DNA of 20,028 nt from Bacillota bacterium (GTDB lineage Bacteria > Bacillota > Clostridia > Peptostreptococcales > Anaerovoracaceae). This document shows, piece by piece, positions 5,393-13,261 of this stretch (positions are counted from its first letter, which is position 1; the number at the start of each line of letters is the position of its first letter). The DNA lies in contig JAUNBO010000012.1 of assembly GCA_030527065.1 (NCBI GenBank), positions 1-20,028 of the forward strand, given 5' to 3'. Both the position numbers and the translations under genes were made by a program. The notes beneath the pieces are model-generated. The model was not told where the DNA came from. It did not search any database and saw only the letters and a list, made by a program, of their open reading frames with translations.

Positions 5393-8086
5393 ATGGATAA
5401 AAATCTGGCAAAGAATTACGATCCCAAAGCCTTTGAGGACCGCATCTATAAAGAATGGGAGGAAAGCGGGGCGTTCCACGCAGACCGGGACCCGGCGAAA
5501 AAGCCCTTCACCATAGTGATGCCGCCCCCCAACATCACCGGGCAGCTCCACATGGGACACGCCCTGGACCACATTTTGCAGGACGTGCTGATCCGCTGGA
5601 AGCGGCTGGAAGGCCTGGACGCCCTCTGGCTTCCCGGCAGCGACCACGCCAGCATCGCCACGGAGGTGAAGGTGGCGGACAAAATAAGAGAAGAGGAAGG
5701 CAAGACCAAAGAGGACCTGGGCCGGGAGGAATTTCTGAAGAGGGCCTGGGAGTGGAAGCGAATCTACGGCGGCCGCATCACCCAGCAGTGCAGGAAGCTG
5801 GGAGACTCCTGCGATTGGCGGCGGGAGCGCTTCACCATGGACGAGGGCTGCAACCGGGCCGTCACACGGTTTTTTGTCCAGCTCTACCGGAAAGGCCTCA
5901 TTTATAAAGGCAGCCGCATCATCAACTGGTGCCCCAGCTGCGGCACCTCCATCAGCGACGCCGAGGTGGAGCATCAGGATGTGAACGGAAAGTACTATTA
6001 CATCAGATACCCCGGCGAGGACGGAGGCCCCGGCGTGGTGGTGGCTACCTCCAGGCCGGAGACCATGTTCGGAGATGTGGCCATCGCCGTCCATCCCTCC
6101 GATGAGCGCTACAAGGAGCTGGTGGGCAAAAATGTGGTGTTGCCCCTGGTGGGAAAGGCCATCCCGGTGCTGACGGACCCCTATCCGGACCCGGAGAAGG
6201 GCACCGGCGCCGTAAAGATCACTCCCGCCCACGACGCCAACGACTTTGAGGTGGGGCAGCGCCAGAGCCTGGAGGCCCCCTGCTGCATCAACGACGACGC
6301 CACAATGAATCAGCTGGCAGGCAAGTATGAGGGCATGGACCGTTACGCCTGCCGGAAGGCCTGGCTGGCGGACCTGGAAGCCGCGGGCTATCTGGTGAAG
6401 GTGGAGGACGTGGCCATTCCCGTGGGCAGCTGCTACCGCTGCGGCACGGTCATAGAGCCCATGCTCAGCGAGCAGTGGTTCGTGGCCATGGAAGAGCTGG
6501 CAAAGCCGGCCATAGAAGCAGTCCGCAAGGGAGACCTGGTGCTGGTGCCGGAACGCTTTGAGAAGATATACCTCCACTGGCTGGAGGGGATACGGGACTG
6601 GTGCGTTTCCCGTCAGCTTTGGTGGGGCCACCGCATCCCCGCCTATTATTGTCAGGATTGCGGCGAAATGATGGTGGAGGAAACGGCTCCCGAAGCCTGT
6701 TCCAGTTGCGGAAGCTCCCGGGTGGTCCAGGATGAGGATGTGCTGGACACCTGGTTCAGCTCGGCCCTGTGGCCCTTCTCCACCCTGGGGTGGCCGGAGG
6801 AGACGGAGGACCTGAAGTATTTCTATCCCACCGACGTCCTGGTGACGGGCTACGACATCATCTTTTTCTGGGTGGTCCGCATGGTGTTCTCTGCGCTGGA
6901 AGTGACGGGGGAGGTCCCGTACAAATATGTCTACGTGCACGGCCTGGTCCGGGACGCCGAGGGCAGGAAAATGAGCAAGAGCCTGGGCAACGGCGTGGAC
7001 CCGCTGGATGTGATAGACCAATACGGGGTGGACGCCCTGCGCTTCATGCTGACCACGGGGATCAGCCCCGGAAACGACCTTCGTTTTAAAACGGACCGGC
7101 TGGAATCCAGCCGGAATTTCGCCAACAAGCTGTGGAACGCATCCCGCTTCGTCCTGATGAACCTTATGGATAAGGAGGGGAACTTCCTGCCTCTGGCCGG
7201 CAGCGACCAGGGCGTGGAAGAGCTGCCTCTCAAGGAGGAGGACAAGTGGATCCTGGCCCGGGTGAACGAAACGGTGAAGAACGCCACCGCCAACATGGAC
7301 GCCTTCGATCTGGCCCTGGGGGCCCAGAAGGTCTGGGAACTCATCTGGAACGAATATTGCGACTGGTACATCGAGCTGGTGAAGGGGCGGCTTTATGGGG
7401 CGGACGAGGCTGACAAGGCGGTGGTCCGCCGGGTGCTGCTGGCTACGCTGAAGGACATGCTCCGGCTGCTGCACCCCTTCATGCCCTTCATCACCGAGGA
7501 AATATGGAGCCATCTGCCGGAGCGCCGGGGCTACCTGATCCGGGACAGCTGGCCCTGCTACAAGGAAAGCCGGCGCTATCCCGAGGAGGTGGCCGGACTG
7601 GAAACGGCCATGGATATCATACGCAGCATCAGAAACATCAGAGCGGAGGCGGGCGCCGTTTCCGGGAAGAAGCTTCACGCCGCCATCGTGGCGGAAGGAG
7701 AGGAGCTGCGGCGGGCCCGGGCGGGAGAACGCTACATCCGGGAGCTGGCCAATGTGGAGGCCCTGCGCTTTGCAGACCGGGAGGCCGGCGGGCCGGCTCC
7801 GGACCGGGAAGAAGAGGCCATGTCCGCCGTGGTGGGGACCACAGAAATCTTCATCCCCCTGGCGGAGCTGGTGGATTACAAAGCGGAAGCGGAGCGGCTG
7901 CAGAAGGAAAAGGACCGCCTCAGCGGAGAGGTGAAGCGCATAAGCGGCACGCTGTCCAACGAGGCCTTTGTCAGCAAGGCTCCCGCCAAGGTAGTGGAAG
8001 CGGAACGGGAAAAGCTGGAGAAATGCAGGGAGACCCTGGAAAAGGTGGAGGAACGCCTGGCCGCCGTTCTGGAAAAGCTGGACTGA
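5393..8086 (+). CDS. valS: Valine--tRNA ligase (ValRS)
   Basis: This 897-residue protein is a class I aminoacyl-tRNA synthetase that charges tRNA-Val. The HIGH motif appears as HMGH (53-56) after MPPPNITGQL, and KMSKS is at 526-530. The editing domain (CP1) includes ATSRPETMFGD and ITPAHDANDFEVG. Paired cysteines (WCPSCGTS, SCYRCG, CQDCG and CSSCG) suggest zinc-binding knuckles. The anticodon-binding domain contains WNEYCDWYIELVK, and a C-terminal coiled coil (about 830-895) interacts with tRNA. The sequence SDHASIATEVKV is typical of clostridial ValRS where many others have DHAGIATQ. The ATG follows AAGAGG by about 10 nt. It is the first gene of an operon; folC starts 16 nt after its stop. 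Confidence 0.97.
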   Translation: MDKNLAKNYDPKAFEDRIYKEWEESGAFHADRDPAKKPFTIVMPPPNITGQLHMGHALDHILQDVLIRWKRLEGLDALWLPGSDHASIATEVKVADKIREEEGKTKEDLGREEFLKRAWEWKRIYGGRITQQCRKLGDSCDWRRERFTMDEGCNRAVTRFFVQLYRKGLIYKGSRIINWCPSCGTSISDAEVEHQDVNGKYYYIRYPGEDGGPGVVVATSRPETMFGDVAIAVHPSDERYKELVGKNVVLPLVGKAIPVLTDPYPDPEKGTGAVKITPAHDANDFEVGQRQSLEAPCCINDDATMNQLAGKYEGMDRYACRKAWLADLEAAGYLVKVEDVAIPVGSCYRCGTVIEPMLSEQWFVAMEELAKPAIEAVRKGDLVLVPERFEKIYLHWLEGIRDWCVSRQLWWGHRIPAYYCQDCGEMMVEETAPEACSSCGSSRVVQDEDVLDTWFSSALWPFSTLGWPEETEDLKYFYPTDVLVTGYDIIFFWVVRMVFSALEVTGEVPYKYVYVHGLVRDAEGRKMSKSLGNGVDPLDVIDQYGVDALRFMLTTGISPGNDLRFKTDRLESSRNFANKLWNASRFVLMNLMDKEGNFLPLAGSDQGVEELPLKEEDKWILARVNETVKNATANMDAFDLALGAQKVWELIWNEYCDWYIELVKGRLYGADEADKAVVRRVLLATLKDMLRLLHPFMPFITEEIWSHLPERRGYLIRDSWPCYKESRRYPEEVAGLETAMDIIRSIRNIRAEAGAVSGKKLHAAIVAEGEELRRARAGERYIRELANVEALRFADREAGGPAPDREEEAMSAVVGTTEIFIPLAELVDYKAEAERLQKEKDRLSGEVKRISGTLSNEAFVSKAPAKVVEAEREKLEKCRETLEKVEERLAAVLEKLD

Positions 8087-8102
8087 CGCCGGAGAGCATA
8101 GC

Positions 8103-9431
8103 ATGACTTATGAAGAAGCGCTGGCGCGCATACACGAATTTGAGCGTTTTGGCAGCAGATTGGGTCTGGAACGGATCCGTCTGCTGTTGAAGCTTCTGGG
8201 GAATCCCCAGAAGGATATGAAGGTCATCCATGTGGCGGGGACCAACGGCAAGGGCTCCGTGTGCCGTTTTCTTTATTCGGTGCTCCAGGCCCACGGCTTC
8301 CGGACGGGCCTGTACATTTCTCCTTTCCTGGAGCGCTTTACGGAGCGCATAGAGTTTGACGGAAGGGAAATCTCCCCGGAGGACCTGGCCCGCTGCACGG
8401 AGGACGTGCTGAAGCAGGTGGAGCGGATGCTGGCCATGGGAGAGGAATCTCCTACGGAATTTGAAGTGGTGACGGCCATCGCCTTTCTGTATTTCAGCAG
8501 GAAGCCCGTGGACTTTCTGGTGCTGGAGGTGGGGCTGGGAGGCCGGCTGGATTCCACCAATGTGGTGGAAAAGCCCCTGGCGTCTGTGATCACCTCCATA
8601 GACCGGGACCACATGGCCCAGTTGGGGGACAGCCTGGTGGAAATCGCCGGGGAAAAAGCGGGTATAATAAAGGAAGGCTGTCCCGTGGTCTACCGGGCCG
8701 GGGCGCCGGAGGCGGCAAGGGAGATACGCCGGATCGCCGGGGAAAAGGGCTCTCTGTGCCTGGACGCTGCGGCGGGGCGGGCCCGGGTGCTTGAGGAAGC
8801 GCCGGAGGGCTGCCGCTTCACTGCGGAGATCGGAGAGGAGCGCTGGCCGGAGCTGAGTCTGTCCATGGGCGGCCTCCATCAGGTAGAGAACGCCCTTACC
8901 GCCTTGCAGACCCTGAGCCTTCTGCAGAAGCAGGGGCTGCTAAGGCTGGAAGAAGAAAAGCTGAGGAAGGGCCTGAAGGCCGCCCGGCAGCCGGGCCGCT
9001 TTGAGATCCTGCGGCGGGAGCCCTGGCTGATCCTGGACGGGGCCCACAACGCCGCCGGAGCCCGCTCTCTGGCAGATACGGCAGGCCGCCTTTTTCCGGG
9101 GAAAAAGCTGCTGCTGGTGCTGGGGATGCTGGCAGACAAGGAAGTGGACGCCATGCTGGAATGCTTCTTCCGGCTGGAAGGAGAGCTGGCGGCCACGGAA
9201 CCGGACAGCGCCCGGCGGCTGCCGGCTGCGGAGCTCTGCCGCCGGGCGGAGGCCCTGGGAAGGCCCTGCCGCTGCCTGGGAAGCTGGCAGGAGGCCTGCC
9301 GGTACATAGAGGAGCATCTGAACGAATATGAGGTTTGCGTGGCGGCCGGTTCTCTGTATCTGATCGGCGCCGTCAGGGGGGTATTGAAAGAGCATGAACA
9401 GCAGAAACAACAGAGTCTTACTGATCTATAA
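8103..9431 (+). CDS. folC: Folylpolyglutamate synthase / dihydrofolate synthase (FolC)
   Basis: This 442-residue protein is a Mur-ligase-fold ATP-dependent enzyme that adds glutamate to folates, and in many bacteria also makes dihydrofolate from dihydropteroate. The P-loop HVAGTNGKGS spans residues 43-52. Other family marks are LGGRLDSTNV, the GEKAGIIKEG segment containing the carbamylated-lysine region, and DGAHNAAGA in the C-terminal domain. Length is usual for the family. ATG at 8103 follows GGAGAG (8091-8096). The valS-folC pair is a common arrangement in Firmicutes. The 3' end overlaps the next gene by 38 nt. Whether it has both activities or only polyglutamylation cannot be judged from the sequence. 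Confidence 0.95.
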   Translation: MTYEEALARIHEFERFGSRLGLERIRLLLKLLGNPQKDMKVIHVAGTNGKGSVCRFLYSVLQAHGFRTGLYISPFLERFTERIEFDGREISPEDLARCTEDVLKQVERMLAMGEESPTEFEVVTAIAFLYFSRKPVDFLVLEVGLGGRLDSTNVVEKPLASVITSIDRDHMAQLGDSLVEIAGEKAGIIKEGCPVVYRAGAPEAAREIRRIAGEKGSLCLDAAAGRARVLEEAPEGCRFTAEIGEERWPELSLSMGGLHQVENALTALQTLSLLQKQGLLRLEEEKLRKGLKAARQPGRFEILRREPWLILDGAHNAAGARSLADTAGRLFPGKKLLLVLGMLADKEVDAMLECFFRLEGELAATEPDSARRLPAAELCRRAEALGRPCRCLGSWQEACRYIEEHLNEYEVCVAAGSLYLIGAVRGVLKEHEQQKQQSLTDL

Positions 9432-10314
9432 TCCGCTGGCGGGGAACAATATGTTCGCCAGCAATATGGACCTGATCATAGATAAATTCCAGCGGGGGGA
9501 CATGCAGATCGTTCCCGTCCGCCTGGGGCAGCGGGGCATCATCGAAAAGACCCTGAGTCAGATAGACGTGAGTCAATACAAGAAGATCATTGCCGCCGGC
9601 GGCGACGGCACCTTCCACATCGTGGTCAACGCCATGATGAAATGCGGCGTGGACCTGCCTCTGGCCCTGTTCCCTTCGGGGACCGCCAACGATTTTGCCT
9701 ATTACTTCGATCTGCCTCACAAGATAGACGATATGATAAAGATCGCCCTGGCGGACAATTACACTTATGCGGACCTGGGGCAGATAAACGACCGGTATTT
9801 TATCAATGTGGCGGCTCTGGGGGCCATTGTGGCGGTGAGCCAGAAGACGGACCCGGATCTGAAGAACGTCATGGGGCGCATGGCCTATTATCTGAAAGGA
9901 GCCAGCGAGATCCCCGGCATAAAGCCCGTGGACATCCACATCACCAGCCGGGAGTTCACCGGCACCGTGGCCACCTACTTCATGATCATCATGAACGGAC
10001 GCTCCGCCGGCGGCTTCCGGCACATAGCGCCTTATGCCCAGGTGAACGACGGCCTGCTGGATGTGATGATCTTCCGGGAAATGCCGGTAATGGACCTGCC
10101 GCAATTCCTGCTCAGCGTGGCCCAGGGGACCCATCCGGAAAACAGGAACGTGGTGTTTTTCCAGACCAACGCCCTGAGAGTGGAATCGGAGGCGGACATC
10201 AGCACGGATATGGACGGGGAGAAGGGCTGCTCTCTGCCCATGGAGGTGTCCCTGCTGCCCCGGCAGCTGAAAATCAACACACTTAAGGGGAATATGGAGG
10301 GGACGAGATGGTAA
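9394..10314 (+). CDS. YegS/DagK-type lipid kinase (diacylglycerol kinase family)
   Basis: This 306-residue protein belongs to the diacylglycerol kinase catalytic family (YegS/Rv2252/BmrU group), which phosphorylates diacylglycerol or related lipids at the membrane surface. Visible motifs are IYNPLAG (11-17), AAGGDGTFHIVVN (67-79) and PSGTANDFA (94-102), the nucleotide-binding and catalytic core. A late acidic DMDGE element fits the family. It starts inside folC with a 38-nt overlap. A later start would remove the NPLAG element, so the overlap seems real; AGGGGGG (9375-9381) lies 12 nt upstream of the ATG. It overlaps the next gene by 7 nt. Whether it is DgkB-like (recycling diacylglycerol for lipoteichoic acid synthesis) or acts on another lipid is open. 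Confidence 0.88.
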   Translation: MNSRNNRVLLIYNPLAGNNMFASNMDLIIDKFQRGDMQIVPVRLGQRGIIEKTLSQIDVSQYKKIIAAGGDGTFHIVVNAMMKCGVDLPLALFPSGTANDFAYYFDLPHKIDDMIKIALADNYTYADLGQINDRYFINVAALGAIVAVSQKTDPDLKNVMGRMAYYLKGASEIPGIKPVDIHITSREFTGTVATYFMIIMNGRSAGGFRHIAPYAQVNDGLLDVMIFREMPVMDLPQFLLSVAQGTHPENRNVVFFQTNALRVESEADISTDMDGEKGCSLPMEVSLLPRQLKINTLKGNMEGTRW

Positions 10315-10751
10315 CTTACAGCGTTACAGAGGACCAGGGCGGCCTGGTGGAGATGTTCATACGCCACGGCCTGGAATTTTCCTTTGACGAGCCCCTGCCC
10401 ACGGATGTGGTGAAGTGCTGGAAGGCGGAGGAGGGCGGCCGGCAGATAGGCGGCTGCATCCTGGCCCTGCGGGGCGGGAAATATGTCATTGACGGGATCT
10501 CCGCCGAGCCGGAATACCGGAAGCAGAAGGTGGGAAGCTCGCTGCTGGCCCTGGCCCTGGAAGAGGCGGCCCGGAGAGGCGGCAGGGAGGTCTGGCTGGT
10601 GGCCCGGGCGCCGGGCTTTTTCCGGAAAAACGGCTTTGAGGCCAGGACGCCGGAGGAAACGCCGGAAGGGCTGTTCGATTGCCCTCAGTGCCCCCAGTTT
10701 CAGAAGGAATGCTTTCCGGAGATCATGCAGCTGTTCCTGCAGGCGTCTTGA
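10308..10751 (+). CDS. GNAT-family N-acetyltransferase with C-terminal cysteine cluster
   Basis: This 147-residue protein has the GNAT fold. The acetyl-CoA pyrophosphate-binding motif A is YRKQKVGSSLL (about residues 65-75) after a VIDGISAEPE strand, and the FFRKNGFE segment near residue 105 is typical of the fold. The C terminus carries three closely spaced cysteines, C-P-Q-C then six residues then C-F-P-E-I-M, which could bind metal or be redox-active. Its substrate is unknown; related small GNATs are often labelled ArgA-like without proof. The ATG at 10308 is preceded by GGAGGGG (10296-10302) and overlaps the lipid kinase gene by 7 nt, so the two are probably translationally coupled. It is the last gene of the valS operon. 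Confidence 0.85.
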   Translation: MVTYSVTEDQGGLVEMFIRHGLEFSFDEPLPTDVVKCWKAEEGGRQIGGCILALRGGKYVIDGISAEPEYRKQKVGSSLLALALEEAARRGGREVWLVARAPGFFRKNGFEARTPEETPEGLFDCPQCPQFQKECFPEIMQLFLQAS

Positions 10752-10850
10752 AGACAGCGGAGGGCTTCCGGCGGGACGCCGTCCCGGGCCCCCGGGGCCA
10801 AAGTCTTAAATTTCTTTAAAAAATTGTTTAAATTTTTCAAAAAGTAAGGA

Positions 10851-10887
10851 AAGTCCGGCACTTTTACATGCGAAAGCGGGCTTTTTT
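10851..10887 (+). terminator. Probable Rho-independent terminator of the valS operon
   Basis: AAAGTCCG (10851-10858) pairs with CGGGCTTT (10877-10884) with one G-U pair, around an 18-nt loop. A run of six T (10882-10887) overlaps and follows the 3' arm. It lies about 100 nt after the GNAT gene. GC-rich hairpins directly after the gene (GGGAC/GTCCC and GGCCCC/GGGGCC, about 10770-10798) have no U-tract. Confidence 0.5.
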
Positions 10888-10899
10888 CGATTATCGCCC

Positions 10900-10928
10900 T
10901 TGCAAATGAAAGCAAAGAGTGCGATAAT
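10900..10928 (+). promoter_or_regulatory. Promoter of the carbamoylase-type hydrolase gene
   Basis: TTGCAA (10900-10905), a 17-nt spacer and GATAAT (10923-10928) form a plausible housekeeping promoter. The same bases form part of an 8-bp inverted repeat (10890-10897 with 10921-10928), a candidate operator. The leader of about 75 nt contains a GGGAC/GTCCC hairpin (about 10939-10953) and ends in AAGGAGG (10994-11000). Confidence 0.5.
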
Positions 10929-11010
10929 AAAAAAGAACGGGACACAAGTCCCTGTCAGAATTTATTATTTCTCATTTCCCATTTATTATAATTAAGGAGG
11001 CTGATCACTT

Positions 11011-12276
11011 ATGTACAAATGTGACGTAAAGAGAATGGACGACAAAATCAAGACATTCTCCAAATTCGGCGACGCCGGTCACGGCGGGATCACAAGGTAT
11101 TCCCTTTCTCCTGAGGCCTATATGGCAAGAAATGAATTCATAAAGAGGATGGAAGCCATCGGCGCCGTCATAGAGATGGACGATGTGGCCGATATTTATG
11201 CCACCCTGCCCGGCACAGACCCCAATGCCAAGCGCATCGTCATGGCTTCTCACTGCGACTCCGTAAAGAACGGAGGCAATTACGACGGCATTCTGGGCGT
11301 CATGGGCGCCATGGAGGTCCTGGAGACCATCGCCGCCGAAAACATCCCCCACAAGCACCCCATCACCGCAATGATCTGGACCAATGAGGAAGGCTCTCTC
11401 TATCCTCCCGCCATGATGGTCTCCGGCATCGTCTGCAACGACTACCTGCCCCCGGCCATCGCCAAGAACTTCAAGTATGAAAACATGATGGCCTCCAAGA
11501 GCGTTCTGGACGGAGCCACCACCTTCGGAGAAATGCTGGAAAAGAGCCCTCACAAGGGAGACAAGAAGAACCGGCTGAACCCGGATCAATACGAAGCCAT
11601 GTTTGAGCTGCACATAGAGCAGGGCCCCATCCTGGAAGACGCCGGCAACGAAGTAGGCGTGGTGGACTGTGTCCTGGGCATGTTCAACTACCGGATCAAA
11701 TTCTACGGCTTTGCCGCCCATGCGGGGACCTTCCCCATGGCCAAGCGCAACGACGCCCTCTATGCGGCAGCCCAGGCGCTCTGCTACATCCATACGGAAG
11801 TGGATAAGCTGAACAGGCCGGAGCTGGTCTACACCACCGGCGAGATCGTCTGCCATCCCTGCGTCCACACCGTCATTCCGGATTATGTGGACTTTTCCAT
11901 AGACGTCCGCCACGAGGATCCCAAGGTCCTGGAGCAGGTGATGAACATCCTGAAGAGCCTGCCGGAGAAGACCTGGGCCGGCTGCAAGTGCGAGATCGCA
12001 GAGCAGTGGAAGCGGGACACCGTATACTGGAACAAGGAGCTGGTAGGCTATGTGAAGGCTTCCGCCGAGGAGCTGGGGATCCCCCATCAGTACATCCATT
12101 CCGGCGCGGGCCACGACGCCCAGTTCGCCTCCTACATGCTGCCCACCACAATGATCTTCGTCCAGTCCAAGGACGGGCTCTCTCACTGCGAGCCCGAGTA
12201 CTCCACGCCGGAGCACTGCACCGCAGGGGCCAGCGTGATGCTCAACGCAGTCTTGAAGGTAGACGCGGCGAAATAA
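11011..12276 (+). CDS. M20-family amidohydrolase, hydantoinase/carbamoylase type
   Basis: This 421-residue protein is a dinuclear-metal amidase of the M20/hydantoinase-carbamoylase family (N-carbamoyl-L-amino acid hydrolase, allantoate amidohydrolase, beta-ureidopropionase and relatives). Likely metal ligands are His81 (ASHCDSV), Asp92 (GGNYDGILG), Glu126/Glu127 (TNEEGS), His201 (FELHIEQGP) and His392 (SHCEPE). HAGTFPM (237-243) is the dimerisation-domain element, where many relatives read HAGTTPM. SGAGHDAQ (364-371) is the family's C-terminal signature. The ATG is preceded by AAGGAGG 10 nt upstream. It stands alone between its own promoter and a strong terminator, with no hydantoinase, racemase or purine-catabolism genes beside it. 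The substrate (carbamoyl amino acid, allantoate or ureidoglycine-like) is therefore unresolved. Confidence 0.9.
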   Translation: MYKCDVKRMDDKIKTFSKFGDAGHGGITRYSLSPEAYMARNEFIKRMEAIGAVIEMDDVADIYATLPGTDPNAKRIVMASHCDSVKNGGNYDGILGVMGAMEVLETIAAENIPHKHPITAMIWTNEEGSLYPPAMMVSGIVCNDYLPPAIAKNFKYENMMASKSVLDGATTFGEMLEKSPHKGDKKNRLNPDQYEAMFELHIEQGPILEDAGNEVGVVDCVLGMFNYRIKFYGFAAHAGTFPMAKRNDALYAAAQALCYIHTEVDKLNRPELVYTTGEIVCHPCVHTVIPDYVDFSIDVRHEDPKVLEQVMNILKSLPEKTWAGCKCEIAEQWKRDTVYWNKELVGYVKASAEELGIPHQYIHSGAGHDAQFASYMLPTTMIFVQSKDGLSHCEPEYSTPEHCTAGASVMLNAVLKVDAAK

Positions 12277-12344
12277 GCGTGGGAAAGGAGCTTCCCGGGA
12301 CATTATGGGAGAAGGCTCCCGATCAATTACGAGCTTCTGAAAAA

Positions 12345-12381
12345 GAGGCGGGCAGTGTTCACTGTCCGCCTCGGTTTTTTT
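12345..12381. terminator. Strong bidirectional terminator between hydrolase and TSUP genes
   Basis: GAGGCGGGCAGTG (12345-12357) pairs with CACTGTCCGCCTC (12360-12372), about 13 bp with one G-U pair. On the plus strand it is followed by CGG and seven T (12375-12381). On the minus strand it is followed by TTTTTC, so it can also end the sulfation operon, whose last stop is at 12422. A further GGGAA/TTCCC hairpin lies at about 12278-12295. Confidence 0.85.
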
Positions 12382-12421
12382 CTGCGGGGCAAAGCCCGGG
12401 AAGGGGAAGCGCGCCCTGTGC

Positions 12422-13168
12422 TCAGGCAAGGGCAGAGATGAGATTGTAGACGTTGAGGCAGATGATGAAGACGCCCACGGCGCCCATCAGGGGCCGGATA
12501 GGGACCCGGGTGCAGAAATAGGCCGCTAAGGGAGCGGCTATGACGCCGCCGATGACCAGTCCCAATATGATGCGGAAGTACTGGCCGAAATCCACCATGA
12601 GGGCGGCAAAGGCCGTGGTCTCTGCGATGGTCACCAGAAATTCGGCGGCGTTGACGCTGCCGATGGTCTTTTTTGCGTTGTGCCCGCCGGCGATCATCGT
12701 GGAGGTGACCACGGGCCCCCAGCCGCCGCCGCCGGTGGCGTCCAGGAAACCGCCGGCCAGTCCCAGCGGGTAGACGTAACCGCCGGATTTCCGGTCTTCC
12801 CCGGGCTGCCTGCCCAGGGCCCGGAAGAGGATCACGCCGCCCATTATGATGAGGTAAACGTCTATGAAGGGCTCCAGGCCGTCTCCTACGCTGGTGAGGA
12901 ACCAGGCTCCCAGCACGCCGCCGATGGCGCCGGGGACCACCAGCTGGAGCAGCAGGCGTTTGTCCACGTTCTTCAGGGTCAGATGGGAGATGCCGGAGAC
13001 CAGGGTGACGGGGATCTCCGCGCAGTGGACCACGGCGCTGGCCACCACCGGGGGAAGGCCGGCCATGGAGCGGAGAAAGGTGCGGCAACTGACGCCGTAG
13101 GCCATTCCCAGGGTGCCGTCTATCAGCTGGGCGGCAAAGCCGATGAGGATAAAGGTCGTAAACTCCAT
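12422..13168 (-). CDS. TSUP (TauE/SafE) family permease
   Basis: This 248-residue, very hydrophobic protein has about seven or eight predicted membrane segments and the two half-repeats of the TauE/SafE (TSUP) family: an N-terminal IDGTLGMAYGV motif (16-26) and a matching FLDATGGGGWGP motif in the second half. Family members move sulfite, sulfoacetate, sulfate, thiosulfate or other small anions, and direction is rarely proven. It is the last gene of the sulfotransferase-cysD-cysNC operon, which suggests a sulfur oxyanion such as sulfate (import) or a sulfur product (export). GGAGGA (13177-13172) precedes the ATG. A 93-nt gap with stable hairpins separates it from cysNC, so its level may differ from that of the upstream genes. 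Confidence 0.9.
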   Translation of the reverse strand: MEFTTFILIGFAAQLIDGTLGMAYGVSCRTFLRSMAGLPPVVASAVVHCAEIPVTLVSGISHLTLKNVDKRLLLQLVVPGAIGGVLGAWFLTSVGDGLEPFIDVYLIIMGGVILFRALGRQPGEDRKSGGYVYPLGLAGGFLDATGGGGWGPVVTSTMIAGGHNAKKTIGSVNAAEFLVTIAETTAFAALMVDFGQYFRIILGLVIGGVIAAPLAAYFCTRVPIRPLMGAVGVFIICLNVYNLISALA

Positions 13169-13261
13169 AGCTTCCTCCGAAGTGTGGTAAGATCTCGGTT
13201 TCCGGCCTCGGCAGAGGCCGGCAGAAAGCGGCGGCGGTCCGGCAGAAGCGGACTTCCGGCG
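13169..13261 (-). other. Hairpin-rich spacer between cysNC and the TSUP gene
   Basis: CCGGCCT pairs with AGGCCGG around a 6-nt loop (13202-13221). On the minus strand a GTCCG/CGGAC hairpin lies just after the cysNC stop. Neither has a U-tract, so they look like RNA processing, stability or partial-attenuation elements rather than terminators. No separate promoter is obvious. Confidence 0.4.

Noticed and set aside
5330..8104. 924-residue open frame on the minus strand opposite valS
   Set aside because: It lies wholly antisense to a clear ValRS gene, and its His/Gly/Leu-rich content is typical of a reverse-frame shadow in GC-rich DNA.
10987..10992. TATAAT as the -10 box of the hydrolase gene
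   Set aside because: It directly precedes the AAGGAGG site, so the transcript would start inside the ribosome binding site. TTGCAA/GATAAT farther upstream fits better.
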